From positions 1 to 42,730 of the forward strand of contig JADCEF010000111.1 of the NCBI GenBank assembly GCA_020250445.1: a stretch of DNA of 42,730 bases, in the 5' to 3' direction. Under the pieces are notes generated by a model. That model did no database searches and was not told the DNA's origin. It was given only the letters and a program-made list of their open reading frames with translations. Source of the DNA: Rhodobacter sp. Its GTDB lineage: Bacteria; Pseudomonadota; Alphaproteobacteria; Rhodobacterales; Rhodobacteraceae. This document shows, piece after piece, positions 16,720-26,895 of this stretch (positions are counted from its first letter, which is position 1; the number at the start of each line of letters is the position of its first letter). Made by a program: the position numbers and the translations under genes.

Positions 16720-17946
16720 CTAGATCTTCATGTCAAAGCCCAGATGCTTTGCCACCGTGAAGATGTCTTTGTCGCCGCGCCCGCACATGTTCATGATGAT
16801 CAGATGGTCCTTCGGCAGACCGGGGGCGATCTTCATCACATGGGCCAGGGCGTGGCTGGGTTCCAGCGCGGGAATGATACCTTCCAGCGCGCAGCACAGC
16901 TGGAACGCTTCCAGCGCCTCGGCATCGGTGATGGAGACATATTCGGCACGGCCCACATCATGCAGCCAGGAATGTTCGGGGCCGATGCCGGGGTAATCCA
17001 GCCCGGCGGAAATCGAATACCCCTCAAGGATCTGCCCGTCTTCGTCCTGCAGCAGATAGGTGCGGTTGCCATGCAGCACGCCGGGCCGCCCCCCGGTCAG
17101 GCTGGCGCAATGTTCCATGCGGGCGTCCACACCCTTGCCGCCCGCCTCGACCCCGATGATGCGCACCGATGTGTCGTCCAGGAACGGGTAGAACAGCCCC
17201 ATCGCGTTTGATCCCCCGCCGATGGCGGCGATGATGGTATCGGGCAGGCGCCCCTCGCGGTCCTGCATCTGCTGTCTGGCTTCCTTGCCGATGATCGACT
17301 GAAAGTCTCGGACCATGGCCGGATAGGGGTGCGGACCGGCGACAGTGCCGATGCAATAGAAGGTATCGCGCACATTGGTGACCCAGTCGCGCAGCGCATC
17401 GTTCATCGCATCCTTCAGCGTGCCGCGCCCCGAGGTGACGGGAATCACCGTGGCCCCCAGCAGGCGCATGCGGAACACGTTCGGGGCCTGCCGTTCCACA
17501 TCATGCGCGCCCATGTAGACCACGCATTTCAGACCGAACTTGGCGCAGACCGTGGCGGTAGCGACGCCGTGCTGGCCGGCACCTGTTTCGGCGATGATCC
17601 GGGTCTTGCCCATGCGGCGGGCAAGGATGATCTGGCCCAGGACATTATTGATCTTGTGCGCGCCGGTGTGGTTCAGCTCGTCGCGTTTCATGTAGATCTT
17701 CGCGCCGCCCAAATGCGCCGTCATCCGCTCGGCGTGATACAGCGGGCTGGGGCGTCCGACGTAATGCGTCCACAGATCATGCATTTCCGCCCAGAAGCCG
17801 GGATCGGTCTTGGCGAAGGTATAGCGCTCTTCCAGTTCAAGGATCAGCGGCATCAGCGTTTCGGACACAAAGCGCCCGCCGAACAGGCCAAAGCGGCCCT
17901 GGTCATCGGGGCCGGTCATATAGCTGTTGAGGTGGTCTTCGGGCAT
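16720..17946 (-). CDS. trpB: Tryptophan synthase beta chain
   Basis: TrpB condenses indole with L-serine using PLP. The 408-aa protein has [36 protein letters not shown] (Lys in AHKIN forms the Schiff base), [16 protein letters not shown] and the phosphate-binding GGGSNAMG, then [11 protein letters not shown] and CGRGDKD. The start at 17946 ([10 protein letters not shown]) is set by a ggagg five bases upstream; a GTG at 17961 is less likely. Neither trpF nor trpA is adjacent, so coordination with trpA is by separate promoters. Confidence 0.97.
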   Translation of the reverse strand: MPEDHLNSYMTGPDDQGRFGLFGGRFVSETLMPLILELEERYTFAKTDPGFWAEMHDLWTHYVGRPSPLYHAERMTAHLGGAKIYMKRDELNHTGAHKINNVLGQIILARRMGKTRIIAETGAGQHGVATATVCAKFGLKCVVYMGAHDVERQAPNVFRMRLLGATVIPVTSGRGTLKDAMNDALRDWVTNVRDTFYCIGTVAGPHPYPAMVRDFQSIIGKEARQQMQDREGRLPDTIIAAIGGGSNAMGLFYPFLDDTSVRIIGVEAGGKGVDARMEHCASLTGGRPGVLHGNRTYLLQDEDGQILEGYSISAGLDYPGIGPEHSWLHDVGRAEYVSITDAEALEAFQLCCALEGIIPALEPSHALAHVMKIAPGLPKDHLIIMNMCGRGDKDIFTVAKHLGFDMKI

Positions 17947-18720
17947 GGCATCCTCCGGCACGGTTCACAGGGGATGTAGCGCCCGGAACGGGCGGGGTAA
18001 AGCGCGGCGGCATGCCAAGGCAAAGTGACCGCACAAAGAAGGGTCCGGCAGCCTGAACGCGGCCAGGGTCTGATGCCGCAGCGCGCGCCATGCTCTTGCG
18101 CCGCCGACGTCCGCTGCGGCGTTACCCGTTCGTCTGCGGCACGGGGTCCGGCCCGCGTCAGGCCGAAAGAGTGCCGCAGGTCATCTTCCGGCGCAGGCGA
18201 TTTGCCTGCCCCGGCCACAGGCTGCGGCGCTGGCGTGCCCGGCAGGGCAACAGCGCCTGCGCAGATCGTCCAGCCTGCCCGCGCGGTTTTGGCAGAACCG
18301 CGCAGGGGCAGGGACGGTGCAATGCAGTCGGCCTGCCCCGTGATCCTCTCTCGTGGCGGCGTTGCGGCAAGGCTGCCGTCGGAGTGCAGCCCGTGCAGCC
18401 CATCGGCGGTGTCAGGCTGCGGGGGGCATGGCACAGCAAGGCATGGCCCGCCACCCCCCTGGCGCGCAGGGCCGCCCGCCGGGGCGTTGTGTGCCGCCGT
18501 CAGATGCGGCAGCGTGCCGTCCTTCTTCGGGCCGACCGGGTCGGGCGGGGCGGTCAGACGGCGGTCGGGTTTGCCCTGCGGTTTGGGCCAACCCGAACCC
18601 ATACACAGACCGGTCTCCTCAGCGGACCTGACAGCCAGTCACCAGGATTGACCGTCAGGTCCGTGATCACCGCGCGCAGGGCACAGAAACTGCAAGGGAC
18701 ATCGCCCGGAACGGCAATCT
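17947..18720. other. Long gene-free stretch upstream of trpB
   Basis: These 774 bases between trpB and the aldehyde dehydrogenase gene hold no frame with family-like sequence on either strand. An inverted repeat, gcgcggtt...aaccgcgc, lies near 18279-18304 inside a ctgccc/ggggcag context. The trpB promoter must lie near the left end, but no leader peptide rich in Trp codons was found. Confidence 0.5.
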
Positions 18721-20178
18721 TCATTCGGCGGCAAGATCAGCGGCAGAATCCCAGCCGGAAATCGCCTTGACCTCAAGGAATTCCTCAATGCCCCAATGCC
18801 CGCCCTCGCGGGCGCGGCCTGACGCCTTGATGCCGCCAAAGGGGGCCCCCGCCCCGCGCGACTTGCCGTTCATCTCGACCATCCCGGCGCGAAGCTGCCG
18901 CGCCAGGCGGTTGCGGCGCGGGCCGTCCTGGCTTTGGACATAGTTGGTCAGCCCGTAAGGCGTGTCATTGGCGATGCGCACCGCCTCTGCCTCGGTGTCG
19001 AAGGGGATGATCGACAGCACGGGGCCAAAGATTTCCTCGCGTTCGATCGTCATGCCGGGCACGACATCGGCAAAGACCGTCGGCTTGACGTAAAAGCCCC
19101 GGTTGAAGCCTTCGGGCAGGCCCGGCCCGCCAGCCACCAGACGCGCGCCTTCGTCGATGCCCTTGCGGATATAGCCCTGGATCTGTTCCCACTGGCGGCG
19201 GTTCACCACCGGGCCGATATGCTTGCCCGCCTCATGCGCCGAACCGACCCTGATGCTGCCCGCAATGTCGGCGGCAATCTCTACCGCGCGCTCATAGGCG
19301 GGGCGTTCCACCAGCATCCGCGACGGCGCGTTGCAGCTTTGGCCCGAGTTGTTCATCATGTGGCGCACGCCGCGTTCCACCGCACGGTCATCGGCATCGG
19401 CGAAGATCAGGTTGGCCCCCTTGCCCCCCAGTTCCAGCGTGACGCGCTTCAGCGTCTCTGCCGCAGCCCTGGAAATGGCCCGGCCCGCCCGGGTGGACCC
19501 GGTGAAGGAAATCATTTCCACATCCGGATGCGCTGAAAGCTGGCTGCCCACCCCGGCCCCGTCGCCATTCACCAGATTAAACACGCCGGGCGGCACGCCG
19601 GCATCATGGCAGAATTCGGCGAACAGCAGTGACGACAGCGGTGCTTCCTCGGACGGTTTCAGCACGCAGGTGCAGCCCGCCAGCAGCGCCGGGATCACCT
19701 TCAGCGTGACCTGGTTCATCGGCCAGTTCCACGGCGTGATCAGGCCGACCACGCCGATGGGTTCCAGCGCAATGCGGTCATTGGGGGCATGGGGCCCGAG
19801 CGGGCGGATGAACTGCATGGTCTTGAAGGCGGTGATGAAGTTTTTCAGGTGCCAGGGCAGGCATTCGGCCTGATCATCGCGCGCCATGTCGATGGGTGCG
19901 CCCATTTCCAGGCTGATCGCATGGGCCATGTCTTCCTTGCGCCTGTAGTACTGCGCAAGGATGCCCTCCACACAGGCCAGACGCTGTGCGGGCGGGCTGA
20001 CCGACCAGACGGGGAATGCGGCCTTTGCGGCGGCGACGGCGGCATCTGTATCGGCCTGACCGCCCAGGCTTATGACCGCGCAGGGGTCTTCGGTGGACGG
20101 ATCAATCACCGGACAGTCGCGCGGGGCGGCAGGGGCCACCCAGGCCCCGTTGATGTAGAAGTCGCGTTTTTCGATCAT
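18721..20178 (-). CDS. NAD(P)+-dependent aldehyde dehydrogenase
   Basis: The 485-aa protein is a full-length ALDH: PWNWPMNQVTLKVIPALLAGC in the cofactor domain, FTGSTRAGRAI, the general base Glu in LELGGKGANL and the catalytic Cys in NSGQSCNAPSR, followed by EEIFGPVLSIIPF. The start at 20178 (MIEKRDFYINGAW) follows a strong ggagg. The substrate is not readable; the closest feel is to broad-range betaine/aldehyde-type dehydrogenases. The DUF2332 gene begins upstream on the same strand with 79 bases between. Confidence 0.9.
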   Translation of the reverse strand: MIEKRDFYINGAWVAPAAPRDCPVIDPSTEDPCAVISLGGQADTDAAVAAAKAAFPVWSVSPPAQRLACVEGILAQYYRRKEDMAHAISLEMGAPIDMARDDQAECLPWHLKNFITAFKTMQFIRPLGPHAPNDRIALEPIGVVGLITPWNWPMNQVTLKVIPALLAGCTCVLKPSEEAPLSSLLFAEFCHDAGVPPGVFNLVNGDGAGVGSQLSAHPDVEMISFTGSTRAGRAISRAAAETLKRVTLELGGKGANLIFADADDRAVERGVRHMMNNSGQSCNAPSRMLVERPAYERAVEIAADIAGSIRVGSAHEAGKHIGPVVNRRQWEQIQGYIRKGIDEGARLVAGGPGLPEGFNRGFYVKPTVFADVVPGMTIEREEIFGPVLSIIPFDTEAEAVRIANDTPYGLTNYVQSQDGPRRNRLARQLRAGMVEMNGKSRGAGAPFGGIKASGRAREGGHWGIEEFLEVKAISGWDSAADLAAE

Positions 20179-20257
20179 TTCGTCCTCCGTCTTTGCCACA
20201 AGGTGGCACCGCTTTGGCGGGGCCGCAAGCGTCTGTCGGGATGGCGGGTCTGTGCGC

Positions 20258-21295
20258 CTACGGCCCGGTCCTGCTGCTCTTGCCCGCACCCGGTCCGGGC
20301 CGGGCAAGCTGACCTGCCGTCACCTCACCAGTGCTGATCCAGTGCATCGCCCCGCCGTGCGGCTCGGTCCATGCCTGAGGCAGCCCATTGACCGACAGCA
20401 GGAACATGCCCTTGCGCGGCGGCAGGGCAGCCGGTGCGAAGCCGGGGAATACGCGCGGGTTTTCATTGCTGACCCAGACAATACCCGGATCGCGGATCAT
20501 CCCCGCCGCGAATTCTTCCCGATCTCGCTGATCGGCAAGATAGGTCAGGACGGCCGTGTGGAATACCACCAGGGTTGCCCCCTTCGGTGCCTCGGCAATC
20601 AACGCTGGCAGATCGTGGCGCAGATCGCCCGCCACGATTCGGGGGCGCATCGTCCGGGCAACCGCTATCGCGGCGCGCAGGCGTCCCAGCCGGTCATGAT
20701 GTTCCGGCCAGACCAGCGCCTCAAGCCAGGCCACATCCGGATCGCGTGAAAGGTCCAGCGGGTTCAAATCCAGCCCGGCGCGCCAGATGATTTCGGGGTG
20801 CCGGTCTGGAAGCGGTGTATCGGTCGAGGTAACACAGGAGAACACAGGTGGTGCAAGACCGTCGCCTGCGGGGGGGTCCAGCCTGTGGCCTGTCCAGTGA
20901 TAGCCATAGGCGTCTGGCAACAGGCAAAGCCCGGCTGACGCGCCGACTTCGATCAGCGCCAGCGGGCCCTTGATCCGGGCCAGCACAGGCATAAGCACAG
21001 CGCAGCGACCGGGTTCATTGGTCTGTGTCACATGTGTCAGCATGATCCTGGCAACGGACCGGGCATGGTCGCGAAGCGCCCGATCAAACGCGGCCACTGA
21101 GGCAGGTGTTCCGGCAACAAGGCGCAGAGCGGCAAACAGCAGGTTGGGCTGCTGCCGCGCGGCCGGAAGACGACGCAGGAAAGCCAGCGTACCCGGCGAT
21201 GTCGCCACATGCCGGGCAAGCGTTTCGTAGATCACGGATCGCCCCGCAGCTTCCCTGTCCGCAAAGTCCTGGTAGCGCTGTGCGATTGCGTCCAT
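20258..21295 (-). CDS. DUF2332 family protein
   Basis: The 345-aa protein matches the DUF2332 pattern: an N-terminal helical part (QRYQDFADREAAGRSVIYETLARHVA), then IEVGASAGLCLLPDAYGYHW, a glycine-rich loop like that of class I methyltransferases, WRAGLDLNPLDL, WLEALVWPEHHDRL and VVFHTAVLTYLADQ. The order suggests a Rossmann-like fold, but no activity is established. The start at 21295 (MDAIAQRYQDF) is chosen by family fit and a modest gacggaa site. It may be co-transcribed with the aldehyde dehydrogenase downstream. Confidence 0.85.
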   Translation of the reverse strand: MDAIAQRYQDFADREAAGRSVIYETLARHVATSPGTLAFLRRLPAARQQPNLLFAALRLVAGTPASVAAFDRALRDHARSVARIMLTHVTQTNEPGRCAVLMPVLARIKGPLALIEVGASAGLCLLPDAYGYHWTGHRLDPPAGDGLAPPVFSCVTSTDTPLPDRHPEIIWRAGLDLNPLDLSRDPDVAWLEALVWPEHHDRLGRLRAAIAVARTMRPRIVAGDLRHDLPALIAEAPKGATLVVFHTAVLTYLADQRDREEFAAGMIRDPGIVWVSNENPRVFPGFAPAALPPRKGMFLLSVNGLPQAWTEPHGGAMHWISTGEVTAGQLARPGPGAGKSSRTGP

Positions 21296-21605
21296 TTCCG
21301 TCTTTCGGCCCAACTGGTACCTTTGTTTTGTGGCGAAACCGCGCTGTCGCGGCAAGGGCGCTGATCTGGCGCGCCGGTGATCGCAGTTTCCGCAACCCGG
21401 CGGAGACCGGGAAATGGTGCGGATGCGCTGCGCTTTTTTTCTGTGACGCTGCGAAATGACGGAAGGATCGTTCTGCCGGGCAGGGGCCGCAGAGAAGCGG
21501 CATGGCAAAGTTCTGCGCCCTGCAGGCGGAACCGCCTGCGAAGGGGTGACGTTGGCGCGGCAAAGCAGTATCTGTGCGGCAGGCAACCGACCGAAGGAAC
21601 ATGTC
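21296..21605. other. Divergent intergenic region DUF2332 / peroxiredoxin
   Basis: These 310 bases must hold both promoters. An 8-bp perfect palindrome, gcaggcgg-aa-ccgcctgc (21522-21539), lies about 65 bases before the peroxiredoxin start and could be a regulator site. Nothing else was recognised. Confidence 0.45.
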
Positions 21606-22262
21606 ATGGGATTGCGCATCAACGATATCGCCCCGAACTTCACCGCCGACAGCACGAACGGGCCCATCACGCTGCATGACTGGATCGGCGACGGCTATGC
21701 GATCATCTTCTCGCACCCCAAGGATTTCACGCCGGTCTGCACCACCGAATTCGGCGCAGTGGCCCAGCTTGCCGGTGAATTTGCCAGGCGCAAGACCAAG
21801 GTCATGGGGGTGTCGGTGGACAAGGTGGAAGACCACCTGAAATGGAAGCGCGACATCGAGCATTTCGCAGGCTCCCCCGCCGATTTCCCGATCATCGACG
21901 ACACCTCGCTTGCCGTGGCCAAGGCCTATGACATGCTGCCCGCCGACGCCTGGCTGCCCGATGGCCGCACCCCGGCCCATACGGCCACCGTGCGCACCGT
22001 CTATATCATCGGGCCGGACAAGAAGGTGCGGCTGACGATGACCTATCCGATGTCGGTCGGCCGCAACTTTGCCGAGATCCTGCGCGCGCTGGATGCGGTG
22101 CAGATCACCGATGGCGTGCCGTTGGCCACCCCCGCCAACTGGGTGCCTGGACAGGACGTGATCGTGGCGCTGGCGCTGAACAATGACCAGGCTGCCGAGA
22201 AATTCGGCGAGCTGGACATCAAGCTGCCCTACCTGCGCTTTGCCAGGTCACCGGCGGTGTAA
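21606..22262 (+). CDS. 1-Cys peroxiredoxin (Prx6 type)
   Basis: The 218-aa cytoplasmic protein reduces hydroperoxides with a single peroxidatic Cys. The motif FSHPKDFTPVCTTEFGAVA contains it, followed by GVSVDKVEDHLKWKRDIEH, FPIIDD and the Prx6-type C-terminal domain (TYPMSVGRNFAEILRALDA, TPANWVPGQDVIV). There is no resolving Cys, as expected of the 1-Cys group. Aagga precedes the ATG at 21606. Its last 34 bases overlap the convergent DUF6525 gene. Confidence 0.94.
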   Translation: MGLRINDIAPNFTADSTNGPITLHDWIGDGYAIIFSHPKDFTPVCTTEFGAVAQLAGEFARRKTKVMGVSVDKVEDHLKWKRDIEHFAGSPADFPIIDDTSLAVAKAYDMLPADAWLPDGRTPAHTATVRTVYIIGPDKKVRLTMTYPMSVGRNFAEILRALDAVQITDGVPLATPANWVPGQDVIVALALNNDQAAEKFGELDIKLPYLRFARSPAV

Positions 22263-22540
22263 CGCTCGGCCGTTGGGGCGGCGCGGCCCGTCCCGCCACC
22301 CTGCCAGCCGATCCGGTCACGGGCCAGCGTGGCCCGCTCGGCCAAGTCGAGCCGCGCCAATGCCGATTTCAGGTCGCAGCGGTCTCGCAGCGCATGCTGC
22401 CACAGACGCAGCGCCGAAGCCGGACTCCATGGCAGGGCCGCATTGGCCAGCCAGCGCCGCAACTCGGGCGGCAGCCGGTCATAGGCGACCATTGGTGCTT
22501 CGCGGTGGCGTGCGCGCAGGGTTGACCGAAGGTTGCGCAT
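22229..22540 (-). CDS. DUF6525 family small basic protein
   Basis: The 103-aa protein starts MRNLRSTLRARHREAPMVAYDRLPPELRRWLANAALPWSP. This R-rich, then YDRLPPxLRRWLAxAALPWSP, pattern is shared by small Rhodobacterales proteins grouped as DUF6525. No function is known. It begins 4 bases after the COG0523 GTPase stop on the same strand, so it is probably co-transcribed and under the same control. It overlaps the 3' end of the peroxiredoxin gene on the other strand by 34 bases. Confidence 0.75.
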   Translation of the reverse strand: MRNLRSTLRARHREAPMVAYDRLPPELRRWLANAALPWSPASALRLWQHALRDRCDLKSALARLDLAERATLARDRIGWQGGGTGRAAPTAERYTAGDLAKRR

Positions 22541-22544
22541 CGTC

Positions 22545-23747
22545 TCAGGCCGCTGTCTGCCGCCAGGATGGAAACGGGTCCGGCAGGGTGGCCCAGTTCT
22601 TTGGGGCAAATGTGTCCACATCCAGCAATGCCGTGTCCAGCCTTTCGGTCAGTACCGCCGGATTCAGCCCGATCCCGATGAAGACCAGTTCCTGCCGCCG
22701 GTCGCCCCAGGGCTCCTGCCATTTGCCGCGCACTTCGGCCTGCGCGTCGGGGTGGGTCGGCCAGCGGTCGCGCGGAACGCTCGCCCACCAGCGCCCCAGA
22801 GGGGTGACGGACGACATTGCCCCGGCCAGCGAGAACTCGGCCACCCAGTCGGGGCGCGAAGCGATCCAGAAATGCCCCTTTGCCCGGATCACCCCCGGCA
22901 GCGCACCGTTCAGCACATCGTGGATGCGCTTTGGATGAAACGGCGCACGGGCGCGGTAGACGAAACTGGTGATCCCGTATTCATCACTTTCAGGGGTGTG
23001 GCGGGCAAAGCCGTAAAGTTCTTTCGCCCAAAGCGGATGCTCCTGCGCCCGGTCAAAGTCGAAAAGCCCTGTGTCGAATATCTGAAGCGGATCGACTGCT
23101 GAGTGATCCGCCTCGATCAGCCGGGCGTCGGGGTTCAGCGCGCGGATGATCCTGCGGGCGGCATCGGCGCGGCGGGGGCCTGCATCGGCCACCTTGTTCA
23201 GCACCACCACATCGGCAAACTCGATCTGATCGGTCAAAAGGGTGACAAGGCTGCGCGAGTCGCCCTGCCCTGCCGTTTCGCCGCGGTCCGACAGAAAGTC
23301 GTGGCTGGAGAAATCAGACAGAAGGTTTACCGCATCGACCACGGTCACCATCGTGTCCAGCCGGGCCACGTCCGAAAGGCTTGCCCCGTCTGCGTCGCAA
23401 AAACCGAAGGTGGCGGCGATGGGCATGGGTTCGGCAATGCCGGTCGCTTCGATCATGAGGCAGTCAAAGCGCCCCTGGGCGGCCAGGCGGCGTACCTCTG
23501 TCAGAAGATCATCCCGCAAGGTGCAACAGATGCAGCCGTTGGTCATTTCCACCAGTTTCTCGTCCTGCCGCGACAGGCCCACCCCGTCGCGGATCAGGTC
23601 GGCGTCGATATTCACCTCGGACATGTCGTTGACGATGACGGCCACGCGCCGCCCGGCACGGTTGTTCAGGACATGGTTCAGAAGTGTCGTCTTTCCGGCA
23701 CCCAGAAAGCCGGACAGGACGGTGACGGGAAGGCGGGTATCCTGCAT
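22545..23747 (-). CDS. COG0523 metallochaperone GTPase (ZigA-type)
   Basis: The 400-aa protein is a G3E GTPase of the CobW/COG0523 group: Walker [30 protein letters not shown], the metal-binding CxCC motif in [22 protein letters not shown] and the G4 motif VLNKVAD, followed by a CobW C-terminal domain. Long ZigA-like members deliver zinc to target enzymes under zinc starvation. A Zur-box-like palindrome directly upstream (23763-23779) supports the zinc assignment. No target enzyme (e.g. a zinc-independent paralogue) is adjacent apart from the DUF6525 gene. Confidence 0.9.
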   Translation of the reverse strand: MQDTRLPVTVLSGFLGAGKTTLLNHVLNNRAGRRVAVIVNDMSEVNIDADLIRDGVGLSRQDEKLVEMTNGCICCTLRDDLLTEVRRLAAQGRFDCLMIEATGIAEPMPIAATFGFCDADGASLSDVARLDTMVTVVDAVNLLSDFSSHDFLSDRGETAGQGDSRSLVTLLTDQIEFADVVVLNKVADAGPRRADAARRIIRALNPDARLIEADHSAVDPLQIFDTGLFDFDRAQEHPLWAKELYGFARHTPESDEYGITSFVYRARAPFHPKRIHDVLNGALPGVIRAKGHFWIASRPDWVAEFSLAGAMSSVTPLGRWWASVPRDRWPTHPDAQAEVRGKWQEPWGDRRQELVFIGIGLNPAVLTERLDTALLDVDTFAPKNWATLPDPFPSWRQTAA

Positions 23748-23762
23748 CTTGATCTCAATGTT

Positions 23763-23779
23763 ATGTTATACTATTACAA
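23763..23779 (-). promoter_or_regulatory. Zur-box-like operator
   Basis: The AT-rich imperfect palindrome atgttata-c-tattacaa (six of eight arm positions match) resembles the alphaproteobacterial Zur site. It lies 16 bases upstream of the GTPase start and is the only strongly AT-rich stretch in the neighbourhood. Confidence 0.65.
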
Positions 23780-23809
23780 TTACTATTTCAAACATCCCGC
23801 CTCTGACAA
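23780..23809 (-). promoter_or_regulatory. Possible promoter of the zinc GTPase operon
   Basis: On the minus strand, TTGTCA (23804-23809) and TAGTAA (23780-23785) are 18 bases apart. The Zur-like box starts immediately downstream of the -10, at the likely transcription start. Confidence 0.45.
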
Positions 23810-24050
23810 GCCTTGATCTGTCATGCCTCGGACCGGCGCGCCAAAGGTATGCCAGAGAATTTGCGGTGACCCGGCATCCTCTGACACGCCTGCGCCGCGA
23901 TCCCCCGGCCTGCCAGACCTTGCTGCATTTCAACAATACGGCGGCCGCGCTGACGCAGACCCCGATTTTTTCCGTGCAGAACGGTTGTCCGGACGCCGGG
24001 CGGGGAATCGGAGGGCATGAGCCAGAGGCGGCGTATACCCCGCAGCCTGA

Positions 24051-24278
24051 CCGTTTCCACACCGGTCTTGCGGCGCTTCCGGGCGTGCCTGCGAAGAGAT
24101 CGCCCAGAATGGCAAGCGCTATATCGAGGCGTTTCTCGATGACGCGAGGGAGACCGAAATCCTGCGGCGGATCATTTCCGCCTACTTGTCCAAAGCGACC
24201 TATCGACTGCATTTCGGACCGGTGGAACGTCTTCTTCAGGCCTTGCCAAGACGGTCCGGGATATCGGTTCCGATTTGA
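24051..24278 (+). pseudogene. Orphan C-terminal coding fragment
   Basis: From 24084 the frame reads RACEEIAQNGKRYIEAFLDD, then ARETEILRRIISAYLSKATY, RLHFGPVERLLQALPRRSG and a TGA at 24276-24278. The amino-acid mix (charged amphipathic helices, few prolines) is unlike the GC-biased noise around it. There is no start codon between the preceding in-frame stop (24048-24050) and the fragment. It looks like the tail of a lost gene. I do not recognise the family. Confidence 0.45.
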
Positions 24279-24541
24279 ACCACAGGCAGAAAGCCTGACG
24301 CGGTTCCACCATTCCGGTGGCCGGAACGGGTCTGCGACCATGCCGGCCCGTTTGCGGGGCAAGCCGCAGGGTCCTGCGCAGGAAAGCGCCCGTTCAAGGG
24401 CGTTTCGGCATTTCTTCAGTCTCCCCGCCCGTTGTCACTGCAACTGCCTGATGATCGGTTCGGGTTCATCTTTCCGATCTCAAGGGCGACAGCTTCTGTT
24501 GCTGACAATCCACCCCTGACGGCATCGGCAGGCAGGACATC

Positions 24542-24566
24542 GGGCCCGGCGTTTCGGCCGGGGCCC
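24542..24566 (-). terminator. Strong hairpin after pnp
   Basis: The arms gggcccggc (24542-24550) and gccggggccc (24557-24566) form a GC stem with a small bulge, 24 bases past the pnp stop. There is no U-tract on the minus strand, so it may protect the 3' end rather than terminate. Confidence 0.4.
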
Positions 24567-24589
24567 TGCTGCCAGGCGCAGGTTGTCTG

Positions 24590-26725
24590 TCACGCCTCGG
24601 TTTCGGCCTTTTCAATGATCTCGGCCCCGGTCTGCTGATCGACCATCTTCATGCCAAGACGGACCTTGCCGCGGTCGTCAAAGCCCAGAAGCTTCACCTT
24701 CACCTCCTGGCCTTCCTTGAGGTATTCGTTCGGGTGGCTCAGCCGTTTGCCGGTGATCTGAGAGACGTGGACCAAGCCGTCACGCTTGCCGAAGAAGTTC
24801 ACAAAGGCCCCGAAATCGACCAGTTTCACGACGCGGCCGGTGTAGATCTTGCCTTCTTCCGGCTCTGCCACGATCGACCAGATCATATCATGGGCGCGCT
24901 TGATCGCAGCCGCGTCGCTGGACGCAATCTTGATCACGCCATCATCGTTGATGTCCACCTTGGCACCGCTGGTTTCCACAATTTCGCGGATCACCTTGCC
25001 GCCCGACCCGATCACTTCGCGGATCTTGTCGGTGGGGATGGTCAGCGTTTCGATCTTGGGCGCATATTCGCTGAAGCCCTGCGGGGCTGACAGCGCCTTG
25101 TTCATCTCGCCCAGGATGTGCAGACGCCCCTCTTTGGCCTGTGCCAGCGCCTGTTCCATGATCGCAGGGGTAATGCCCGCAACCTTGATGTCCATCTGCA
25201 GGCTGGTGATGCCGTTCTGGGTGCCCGCTACCTTGAAATCCATGTCGCCCAGGTGGTCTTCATCACCCAGAATGTCGGTCAGGACGGCGTATCTTCCGTC
25301 TTCTTCCAGGATCAGACCCATTGCCACGCCCGCCACCGGTGCCTTCAGCGGAACGCCCGCATCCATCATCGACAATGATCCGCCGCAGACCGACGCCATC
25401 GAGGACGAGCCATTGGATTCGGTGATCTCGGACACGACGCGGATGGTATAGGGAAAGTCGGTCGCCGCCGGCAGAACCGCCTGCAATGCCCGCCAGGCCA
25501 GCTTGCCATGGCCGATCTCGCGGCGTCCGGGGCTGCCGACACGGCCCACTTCCCCGACCGAATAAGGCGGGAAGTTGTAGTGCAGCAGGAAGTTGGAGCG
25601 CGAATTGCCGTGCAGGGCGTCGATGATCTGCTCATCCTCGCCGGTGCCCAGCGTGGTCACCACCAGCGCCTGGGTCTCGCCCCTTGTGAACAGGGCAGAG
25701 CCATGGGTGCGCGGCAGGATGCCGGTTTCGCCCACAATCGCACGCACCGTCTTGGTGTCGCGCCCGTCAATCCGGGCGCCGCCCGAAATGATGTCGCCGC
25801 GCAGGATCGAGCTTTCCAGCTTCTTGATCGCCGATCCCAGGTTGTGGTCGGCCCTGTCCTCTTCCGACAGGGCGGCAACGATGGCGGCCCCGGCGGCGTC
25901 GATGGCCGTGGTACGCTCCTGCTTGTCGCGGATCGCGAAGGCGGCGCGCATCTGCGCCTCGCCCGCGGCCTTGACCCTGGCATAAAGCGCCGAGTAGTCG
26001 GGGGCCTGGAAATCGAACGGCTCTTTCGCCGCCACTTCCGCGAGGTCGATGATCAGGTCGATCACCGGCTGCATCGCGGCATGACCGAATTTCACGGCCC
26101 CCAGCATTTCGGCCTCGGACAGTTCATAAGCTTCCGATTCCACCATCATCACGGCGTCTCTGGTGCCGGCCACGACAAGGTCCAGCCGCTGCTCGGGGTT
26201 GCCGCGCAATCTCTGCATGTCATCCACCGACGGGTTCAGCACATAGGCACCGTTCGAGAAGCCGACACGCGCAGCACCGATCGGGCCCATGAAGGGCACG
26301 CCCGAAATGGTCAGGGCGGCAGACGCCGCGATCATGGCGACGATATCGGGTTCATTGTGCAGATCGTGGCTCAGCACGGTTGCCATCACCAGCACTTCGT
26401 TGCGGAAGCCTTCGACGAACAGCGGGCGGCAGGGCCGGTCGATCAGCCGCGAGGTCAGCGTTTCCTTTTCCGAAGGCCGCGCTTCGCGCTTGAAGAAGCC
26501 GCCGGGGATCTTTCCGGCCGCATAGTATTTTTCCTGATAGTGCACGGTCAGCGGGAAAAAGTCCTGCCCCGGCTTGGCCGATTTCGCAAAGGTCACATTG
26601 GCCATGACGCTGGTTTCGCCCAGCGTGGCGATGACGGTGCCGTCAGCCTGACGCGCGATCTTTCCGGTTTCCAGTGTCAGCGTCTCGTCGCCCCACTGGA
26701 TTGATTTCTTGATAACGTTGAACAT
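24590..26725 (-). CDS. pnp: Polyribonucleotide nucleotidyltransferase (PNPase)
   Basis: PNPase degrades RNA 3' to 5' using phosphate and is a degradosome component. The 711-aa protein has both RNase PH domains (the first with [24 protein letters not shown], the second with [17 protein letters not shown] and [15 protein letters not shown] carrying the catalytic Asp residues), a KH domain ([15 protein letters not shown]) and an S1 domain ([15 protein letters not shown]). The start at 26725 ([16 protein letters not shown]) follows gaggaaac. It is usually directly behind rpsO; here a toxin/antitoxin pair separates them. Confidence 0.97.
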   Translation of the reverse strand: MFNVIKKSIQWGDETLTLETGKIARQADGTVIATLGETSVMANVTFAKSAKPGQDFFPLTVHYQEKYYAAGKIPGGFFKREARPSEKETLTSRLIDRPCRPLFVEGFRNEVLVMATVLSHDLHNEPDIVAMIAASAALTISGVPFMGPIGAARVGFSNGAYVLNPSVDDMQRLRGNPEQRLDLVVAGTRDAVMMVESEAYELSEAEMLGAVKFGHAAMQPVIDLIIDLAEVAAKEPFDFQAPDYSALYARVKAAGEAQMRAAFAIRDKQERTTAIDAAGAAIVAALSEEDRADHNLGSAIKKLESSILRGDIISGGARIDGRDTKTVRAIVGETGILPRTHGSALFTRGETQALVVTTLGTGEDEQIIDALHGNSRSNFLLHYNFPPYSVGEVGRVGSPGRREIGHGKLAWRALQAVLPAATDFPYTIRVVSEITESNGSSSMASVCGGSLSMMDAGVPLKAPVAGVAMGLILEEDGRYAVLTDILGDEDHLGDMDFKVAGTQNGITSLQMDIKVAGITPAIMEQALAQAKEGRLHILGEMNKALSAPQGFSEYAPKIETLTIPTDKIREVIGSGGKVIREIVETSGAKVDINDDGVIKIASSDAAAIKRAHDMIWSIVAEPEEGKIYTGRVVKLVDFGAFVNFFGKRDGLVHVSQITGKRLSHPNEYLKEGQEVKVKLLGFDDRGKVRLGMKMVDQQTGAEIIEKAETEA

Positions 26726-26895
26726 GTTCCGTTTCCTCGGGGGCAGGCCCCCTGGCCATTGCCCCGCACATCTGGCGGCCCCATTGCCGCCGCCCCCAAT
26801 CCTGATGCACGGGCCCGGGGGTTTGGGCCTCACGTCGCAGATGAGGGGCGCGATACAGGAAAAGGGGGTGGAAGGGAAGGGCGGGTTTTTGGGCA

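Larger units (their letters stand above)
23810..24589. other. Gene-poor stretch with one coding-like fragment
   Basis: Apart from the fragment at 24051-24278 no gene is supported. The rest has the look of decayed or regulatory DNA. Confidence 0.5.

Noticed and set aside
18025-18770. Several 60-230 codon frames in the trpB-ALDH gap
   Set aside because: Frames overlap on both strands with low-complexity Ala/Gly/Arg content and no motif or ribosome site.
20757-20785. ggttcaaatcc looks like a tRNA T-arm
   Set aside because: It lies inside the DUF2332 coding sequence (LDLNPL on the other strand) and no acceptor or anticodon stems are present.
23242-24519. 425-codon plus-strand frame over the zinc GTPase and beyond
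   Set aside because: Its first part is antisense to the GTPase; the coding-like fragment at 24084 is in a different frame.
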